From NCBI GenBank assembly GCA_045603085.1, contig JAZULL010000113.1, forward strand, positions 26,390 to 90,389: a stretch of 64,000 nucleotides of DNA, given 5' to 3'. Position numbers and translations under genes: made by a program. The notes below the pieces were generated by a model that was not told the origin of the DNA, ran no database searches, and worked only from the letters and a program-made list of their open reading frames with translations. Source of the DNA: SVQP01 sp045603085. Its GTDB lineage: Bacteria > Bacillota > Clostridia > Oscillospirales > CAG-272. The stretch's first letter is position 1. Every line of letters starts with the position of its first letter. Shown here one piece after another: positions 59,586-64,000 of this stretch.

Positions 59586-61343
59586 TTACACAAGCTCCGG
59601 TGTATCCGTGAACGTGATCACGGGATCGGTGTAACCGTCCGACTCAAAGACCACGATCTCGTTGTCGCCCGTGTGCAAGAGCGGCGCGGGCAGATACAGC
59701 GTTTTCTGCGGGCCTGCGGGGTTATAATAGCGGCCGATATTAAAGCCGTTGACCGTGACAAAGCCCTTGGTGAAGCCGTCAAGGCGGACAAATGTGTCCT
59801 TGGGATGGTCTTCAAGATGCAGATTACCACGCAGGAAAGCAGGCTTTGCAAAGCCGTGCTCGGGCGCAAAGGTGAGCCCCGAGAGGTCGTCCATGGTCAA
59901 GGGGTACATTTCCCAGCCATAATGATACCGCTGGCCAAGACGCACGCCGCCAAGGATTCCCTTTTTATCAAGCAGATTGATTCCGTAATTGACTCGGCCC
60001 ATGTTCTCAACCAAAATATCCACCACGGCAGACTCGCCAAAGTCAAGCGAGATGGTGATCTCGTCGTCGCGGCGATCGCGCTCCTTGATGCCTGCAAGCT
60101 TACCGTTGACAAACACGACAGCACGGTCATGCAGCTCGCCAAAGCTCAGCGGCAAGGGCTCGATCGGGCCTTGAACTGTGGTACGGTATAAGGTGAAGCC
60201 AAAGTCCTGACCGATCTGCTCCATAGTCTTGGGGAAAGCGGCCTTGACCGGCTTTGCCAGGCTGTCAAGGTTGTCAAACAGGTCTGCCTGCTCGGTCAGC
60301 GTCAGCTTGCCGTAAGCGGCTTTTTCGCTGTTTTTGACCTTGATATCGGGCGCGAGCTTACCCGTTCTGCGTGCGATCAAGTCCTTAACCGCCTCGTAAA
60401 GCGGGGTGATATCCCCTGCTTCGCTCAGCAGCGCGCGGTAATCATAGCTGGTGATGGTGGGCTGATACTCGCCCGGGTGATTTGCGCCGTTCCAGAAGGC
60501 AAAATTTGTGCCGCCGTGGAACATGTAGAGATTAAAGGACGCGCCAAGGTCGAAGAACTTTTCGATCTCGCGCACGATGTCCTCGATGGGTCGCAGCTGC
60601 GTACCCGATTCATACCAATGGTCAAACCAGCCGTCCCAGAACTCACCGCACATCAGAGGGCGATCCTTTTGGAACTGGTTCAAGGTCAGAATCTGCTCGG
60701 TATAGCTGCCGAAATTGGCCACAGCCAGCACCTCGGGCAGCGTACCGCCGCTCAGCATCCATTTAGCCGTGCCGTCCGAGGTGAACAGCAGACAATCAAT
60801 GCCGTTTTCGCGATAGATATCCACGATCTTTTGCAAATAGACCTTATCGTCGCCATAGCTGCCATACTCGTTTTCCACCTGCACCATAATGACGTTGCCG
60901 CCGTTTGTGCAAAGATGCGGGCGCACGCGCGAGAGCAGCTCGCGGTAATACGGCTTGACCTTTTCAAGATACAAGGGATCGTCACAGCGGAGTGCGAGAT
61001 CCGGATAGGACAACAGCCACGACGGCAGTCCGCCGAAATCCCACTCGGCACATATATAAGGGCCGGGCCGGAGAATGACAAACAATCCGAGCCGCTCGGC
61101 AGTCTCGATGAACCGTTCAATATCCAGAATCCCCGAAAAATCAAACTGCCCTTCCCGTCTCTCATGCAAATTCCAGCAGGTATAGGTCTCCACAGCGTTC
61201 AGACCGCATGCCTTGAGCTTTGTGAGTCTGTCCTCCCAATATTCGGGTACTGTGCGGAAATAATGCACCGCACCCGACATCAGAGTGACGGGCTGACCGT
61301 CATATATAAACTTATCGGCTTGATACGTAAAAGTGTGCTTCAT
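59586..61343 (-). CDS. GH35 beta-galactosidase
   Basis: 585 residues from the ATG at 61343 (MKHTFTYQADKFIYDGQPVT); the frame extends further upstream without support, as AAAGGACGG sits before this ATG. No signal peptide, so cytoplasmic. GH35 hallmarks: MSGAVHYFRTVPEYWEDRL, VETYTCWNLHE, LRPGPYICAEWDFGGLPSWL, acid/base Glu in MVQVENEYGSYGDD, and nucleophile Glu in PLMCGEFWDGWFDHWY. The C-terminal part has the galactose-binding-like beta domains (GFVTVNGFNIGRYYNPAGPQ). It has its own promoter; the RAYT and metallopeptidase genes follow it. Confidence 0.93.
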   Translation of the reverse strand: MKHTFTYQADKFIYDGQPVTLMSGAVHYFRTVPEYWEDRLTKLKACGLNAVETYTCWNLHERREGQFDFSGILDIERFIETAERLGLFVILRPGPYICAEWDFGGLPSWLLSYPDLALRCDDPLYLEKVKPYYRELLSRVRPHLCTNGGNVIMVQVENEYGSYGDDKVYLQKIVDIYRENGIDCLLFTSDGTAKWMLSGGTLPEVLAVANFGSYTEQILTLNQFQKDRPLMCGEFWDGWFDHWYESGTQLRPIEDIVREIEKFFDLGASFNLYMFHGGTNFAFWNGANHPGEYQPTITSYDYRALLSEAGDITPLYEAVKDLIARRTGKLAPDIKVKNSEKAAYGKLTLTEQADLFDNLDSLAKPVKAAFPKTMEQIGQDFGFTLYRTTVQGPIEPLPLSFGELHDRAVVFVNGKLAGIKERDRRDDEITISLDFGESAVVDILVENMGRVNYGINLLDKKGILGGVRLGQRYHYGWEMYPLTMDDLSGLTFAPEHGFAKPAFLRGNLHLEDHPKDTFVRLDGFTKGFVTVNGFNIGRYYNPAGPQKTLYLPAPLLHTGDNEIVVFESDGYTDPVITFTDTPELV

Positions 61344-61376
61344 AGCGTCACCGTCCTTTGGTATCGTGATAACTTT

Positions 61377-61405
61377 ATGATACCATTTTCCATGCATTTT
61401 GTCAA
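61377..61405 (-). promoter_or_regulatory. promoter for GH35 gene
   Basis: Minus strand TTGACA (61400-61405) and TATCAT (61377-61382), 17-base spacer. The -35 lies just after the terminator of the upstream SGNH gene. Confidence 0.78.
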
Positions 61406-61436
61406 GGAAAAAGCCCTACGCCGAGCGTAGGGCTTT
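61405..61436 (-). terminator. terminator after SGNH lipoprotein
   Basis: AAAGCCCTACGC pairs with GCGTAGGGCTTT across CGA (61410-61436), followed on the minus strand by a short T-run. It lies 7 bases after the stop at 61444. Confidence 0.88.
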
Positions 61437-61443
61437 GTGTTTT

Positions 61444-62835
61444 TTAGTTGGAGTAGCCGATAACGGTTTCGTATGCAACCTGTGCGTAGATTCTGCTCAT
61501 GAAATCGTTGGGATGGTTGATGTTGTTACCGGTGTGGTCACGGAAACGCTTGGTTTCAACCAGTCTCAGGCTCATGCTGGTCACCTGAGCAACGCCGCAG
61601 GACTTGCCGTCACCTGCATAAGAGGACGCCAGCTGCTCGAAAACGTTCTCAAACTTATGCTGATTGCCATACCAGCCGTTGATCGCCTCGGGGTTGGGAA
61701 CCATGGTTGCTACCAGCATCAGATCGGTCTCGGGAGCGATATCGTAAACCTGATCGGCGATCTTTTTGATGGCCTTCTTTTCGTTGTTGGGAGAGTTACC
61801 CGCATCGTTCATACCGAATGCGAGAGCGAAGAAATCACAGCCGTATTCCTCAACGAAGGGCTTTACGTAGGTATCAAACTTGTTGGTGCCGTCTACGCTG
61901 GTCCAACCGCCAACGGAGGGGTTGATGTAGGTGATGGTGCCGTTGGTACCGAACACGCTATCCTGTGTGGGAGGGGTGGAAACGGAAGGCAGATCGGTAT
62001 TGATATACTTAACGGTATAGCCATACTTCTGGGCAACCATTTGGGTAAACAGCTGAGACCAGGAGGGAGCGTAAGGATGTACGTTATTCAGGCCGGAGGA
62101 GGTAGCACCCCAGGTGATGCTGTCACCGTAGAAGATCATGGTAACGTCCTCGCCCTTTTCCAGCTTAGCGATCAGCTTTGCAAACTGAGCGGACTGGTTC
62201 TCGGGGATAAAGCCTTCCCAATACTCGTCGTGCACGTAGGTAACGGCTACCTGCCACTGGGTCATGGTAGTGCCCTCGCCCCAGTAAACGTAGTATCTCT
62301 GACCGTCAACCTTTACCTCAAGCTGTGCGGGCATGCCTGCGATCGCCTGCTCGTGATAATACTGATCAAAGCTGATAACGGGAATGCGGGTGCCCTCAAG
62401 CAGCACCAGCTTGCCGTCAACCACGTCGTAGTCCTTACCCTGCTCGTAAACCGTTTTGAGGTCGTAGGAGCGAACCGACAGGATCTCGTCGGGGGTATAC
62501 AGCAAGGATGCCTGATCGTCCATACCTACAAACATAACAGTCTCGTTGTAAACGACTCTGCCGTCCCAGACGGGGGTCATGTAAGTGTTCAGATCAAAGG
62601 TGTCGTAAGTAAGAATATCACCAATGGGCGCGTTGTTGACCGTACCTCTGGTGGTCTCTTCCTCGGTGGTTACCTCTTCGGTGGTGGACTCTTCGGTGGT
62701 AGGAGCTTCGGTAGGCTGCTCGGTGGGCTGCTCGGGAGTGGTTTCATCGCCGCTGCCGCCCTGATCGCATGCCACGAAGCATACACCAAGCATAAGCATT
62801 GCCATCAAAAGAGAAAGAATTCTTCTGGCTTTCAT
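61444..62835 (-). CDS. SGNH/GDSL-type hydrolase lipoprotein
   Basis: 463 residues. Lipobox FVAC with Cys23, then a Thr/Glu/Pro-rich linker (about 26-65). A beta-rich domain (about 70-210) precedes an SGNH hydrolase domain: block I TMIFYGDSITWGATSSG with the nucleophile Ser, block III FFALAFGMNDAG with Asn, and a C-terminal HTGNNINHPNDFMSRIYAQV in which the His lies where the catalytic DxxH base is usual (NxxH-like here). The protein is probably a surface esterase that removes acetyl or other groups from glycans. GGAGGAAAC precedes the ATG. It follows dut by 45 bases and may be cotranscribed. Confidence 0.83.
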   Translation of the reverse strand: MKARRILSLLMAMLMLGVCFVACDQGGSGDETTPEQPTEQPTEAPTTEESTTEEVTTEEETTRGTVNNAPIGDILTYDTFDLNTYMTPVWDGRVVYNETVMFVGMDDQASLLYTPDEILSVRSYDLKTVYEQGKDYDVVDGKLVLLEGTRIPVISFDQYYHEQAIAGMPAQLEVKVDGQRYYVYWGEGTTMTQWQVAVTYVHDEYWEGFIPENQSAQFAKLIAKLEKGEDVTMIFYGDSITWGATSSGLNNVHPYAPSWSQLFTQMVAQKYGYTVKYINTDLPSVSTPPTQDSVFGTNGTITYINPSVGGWTSVDGTNKFDTYVKPFVEEYGCDFFALAFGMNDAGNSPNNEKKAIKKIADQVYDIAPETDLMLVATMVPNPEAINGWYGNQHKFENVFEQLASSYAGDGKSCGVAQVTSMSLRLVETKRFRDHTGNNINHPNDFMSRIYAQVAYETVIGYSN

Positions 62836-62880
62836 GTGTTTCCTCCAATAAATGATTAGTATATTTGTTTTTTGGGACTC

Positions 62881-63318
62881 TTATTTTGTGCCGGTCGAGC
62901 CAAAGCCTCCCGTGCCTCTCTCGGTTTCTTGCAAGGACTCAACCTCGCAGAACTGTGCCTGATAAACGGGCGCGAATACCATCTGTGCAATTCTCTCGCC
63001 TACGTCAACGAACTGTGGCTGATCGGTATGGTTATGCAGAGACACCATGACCTGACCGCGGTAGTCGCTGTCTATCACGCCAACCTTATTGGCGGGTGCA
63101 AGTCCCCTTTTTGTGGCAAGTCCGCTTCTTGCATAGATAAATCCTGCAAAGCCCTCCTCGATCTCCATGCTAAGTCCCGTGGGAATCAGAACGGTCTGAC
63201 CGGGCAGAATGGAAACGGGCTTTTCAATGCAAGCATACAAATCAGCACCTGCGGCACTTGCGCTACCGTAGGTAGGAATATGTGCATTGGGATTGAGTTT
63301 TACGATCTTGACAGTCAC
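62881..63318 (-). CDS. dut: dUTP diphosphatase
   Basis: Dut hydrolyses dUTP to dUMP, protecting DNA from uracil. The 145-residue trimeric-type enzyme shows all five motifs: AGADLYACIE, RSGLATKRGL, GVIDSDYRGQ, GERIAQMVF and the C-terminal RGTGGFGSTG. The start is GTG at 63318, behind CGGAGG, with no better ATG nearby. It lies next to a family 4 uracil-DNA glycosylase-containing window region but is not linked to it. Confidence 0.95.
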   Translation of the reverse strand: MTVKIVKLNPNAHIPTYGSASAAGADLYACIEKPVSILPGQTVLIPTGLSMEIEEGFAGFIYARSGLATKRGLAPANKVGVIDSDYRGQVMVSLHNHTDQPQFVDVGERIAQMVFAPVYQAQFCEVESLQETERGTGGFGSTGTK

Positions 63319-63396
63319 ATCGGCCTCCGAGTTATCATAATTCCCAATAAGTGTATCAAATAATTTTTAACATGGTGTGAACATATCCAATAATTC

Positions 63397-63425
63397 TTGA
63401 CGAAATAACATTTTGGCAGTATAAT
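63397..63425 (+). promoter_or_regulatory. promoter for Gfo/Idh/MocA gene
   Basis: Plus strand TTGACG (63397-63402) and TATAAT (63420-63425), 17-base spacer, 31 bases before the ATG. Confidence 0.82.
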
Positions 63426-63456
63426 ATTGGTAATACTCAACCAAGGAGGCACTCTT

Positions 63457-64000
63457 ATGAGCAAGATCAAGGTAGCCGTGATCGGCTGTGGTACCATTGC
63501 CAACGCCGCACATATTCCCTCTTACATGAACAACCCCGAGGTCGAAATCAAGTATTTCTGTGACATTATTCCGGAGAAGGCGCAGGCCGCCGTGGAAAAA
63601 TACGGATGCGGCACAGCCATCGTGGATTATCATGAAATTCTGGACGATCCCGATCTGGTGGCGGTTTCTGTTTGTACCCCCAACCGCATGCATACCACCA
63701 TTACCATTGATTTTTTGGAGCATGGCAAGCACGTGCTTTGTGAAAAGCCTGCCGCAAGAACCTATGCCGAGGCAAAGCTGATGCAGGATGCACAGCACAG
63801 GACCGGCAAGGTGCTCAACATCGGCGTGGTCAACCGCTTCAATACGGCCGTTAACGAGATCCGCAAGCTGATCGAGGACGGCGTTCTGGGTGAGGTTTAT
63901 CACGTTTACGTCTCCTTCCGCGCATGGCGTTCCATTCCCGGTCTTGGCGGTGCATTTACCACCTAGGAGATCGCAGGTGGCGGCGCGCTGATCGACTGGG
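63457..64000 (+). pseudogene. Gfo/Idh/MocA family oxidoreductase with in-frame TAG, runs off window
   Basis: From the ATG at 63457 (MSKIKVAVIGCGTIANAAHI) behind CAAGGAGG. The N-terminal NAD-binding Rossmann fold has GCGTIANAAHIP and the family core VCTPNRMHTTITIDFLEHGK, HVLCEKPAARTYAEAKLMQ and VVNRFNTAVNEIRKLIEDG. A TAG stop at 63964-63966 interrupts the gene after GGAFTT; the same frame then continues EIAGGGALIDWG, which is the conserved family segment after that point (GGGALIDWG). The codon lost was most likely a Lys or Gln codon. Either a point mutation made a pseudogene, or it is a sequence error. TAG is an ordinary stop in other genes here, so general TAG recoding is unlikely. Confidence 0.82.

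Noticed and set aside
63964..63966. Recoding of TAG as an amino acid in this organism
   Set aside because: TAG ends several intact genes at the expected place (27067, 30253, 31629, 59022), one of them followed directly by TAA.

Overview
The window is about half G+C, gene-dense and bacterial. Its gene content points to a Gram-positive gut-type member of class Clostridia (Bacillota): a group II ECF transporter core next to truA, a MecA-like adaptor, a zinc-finger ClpE-like ATPase, DUF951, DUF975, DUF5711 and YfhO proteins, paired ECF sigma factors with membrane LRR proteins, and many lipoproteins with Thr/Glu-rich linkers. TAA, TGA and TAG are all used as ordinary stops. No rRNA, tRNA, CRISPR array, integrase or IS element was recognised; the only mobile-type gene is a REP-associated (RAYT/Y1) transposase. 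No gene-free stretch exceeds 300 bases.

Layout. 1-4.8 kb, minus strand: rpsB-tsf, pyrH-frr and uppS-cdsA (cdsA runs off the left edge). 4.8-16.4 kb: one consensus promoter before ruvC appears to drive ten tightly spaced minus-strand genes: ruvC, an RNA methyltransferase, ecfA1, ecfA2, ecfT, truA, a DUF5711 protein, a ClpE-like ATPase, a P-type ATPase homologue that has lost its catalytic motifs, and a PRC-barrel protein. 16.4-21.4 kb, plus strand: DUF951, YfhO, ruvA, ruvB. 21.4-31.6 kb, minus: a large lipoprotein, two paralogous secreted proteins with a short hydrophobic C-terminal tail, an alpha-L-rhamnosidase-like enzyme with a radical SAM protein, and an aminotransferase. 31.6-36.4 kb: a divergent block with a DinG/XPD-type helicase (minus) and MecA-like adaptor, family 4 uracil-DNA glycosylase and AEC transporter (plus).

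36.4-45 kb: a DUF4091 lipoprotein, then two paralogous modules, each an ECF sigma factor overlapping by 4 bp a membrane protein with a short cytoplasmic N-terminus, one transmembrane helix and an outward BspA-type LRR domain. A DUF975 gene and an LRR gene remnant lie between them. 45-47.2 kb: asnS and a small lipoprotein. 47.3-56.3 kb: a seven-gene minus-strand operon joining two FAD oxidoreductases and DUF1667, a GH99-like protein, two COG0523 proteins (one with a large His/Cys metal-binding repeat) and a GH42-like surface lipoprotein. 56.3-64 kb: a beta-propeller glycosidase-like protein, a HELGH metallopeptidase, a RAYT transposase carrying REP-like palindromes in its own coding sequence, a GH35 beta-galactosidase, an SGNH lipoprotein, dut, and a Gfo/Idh/MocA oxidoreductase interrupted by an in-frame TAG at the right edge.

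Together this is core housekeeping with an accessory glycan-degrading and cell-surface layer: lipoproteins outside, several glycosidases inside. The parts that standard families explain least are the duplicated sigma/LRR modules, the motif-less P-type ATPase homologue, the metal-chaperone operon and the RAYT/REP locus.
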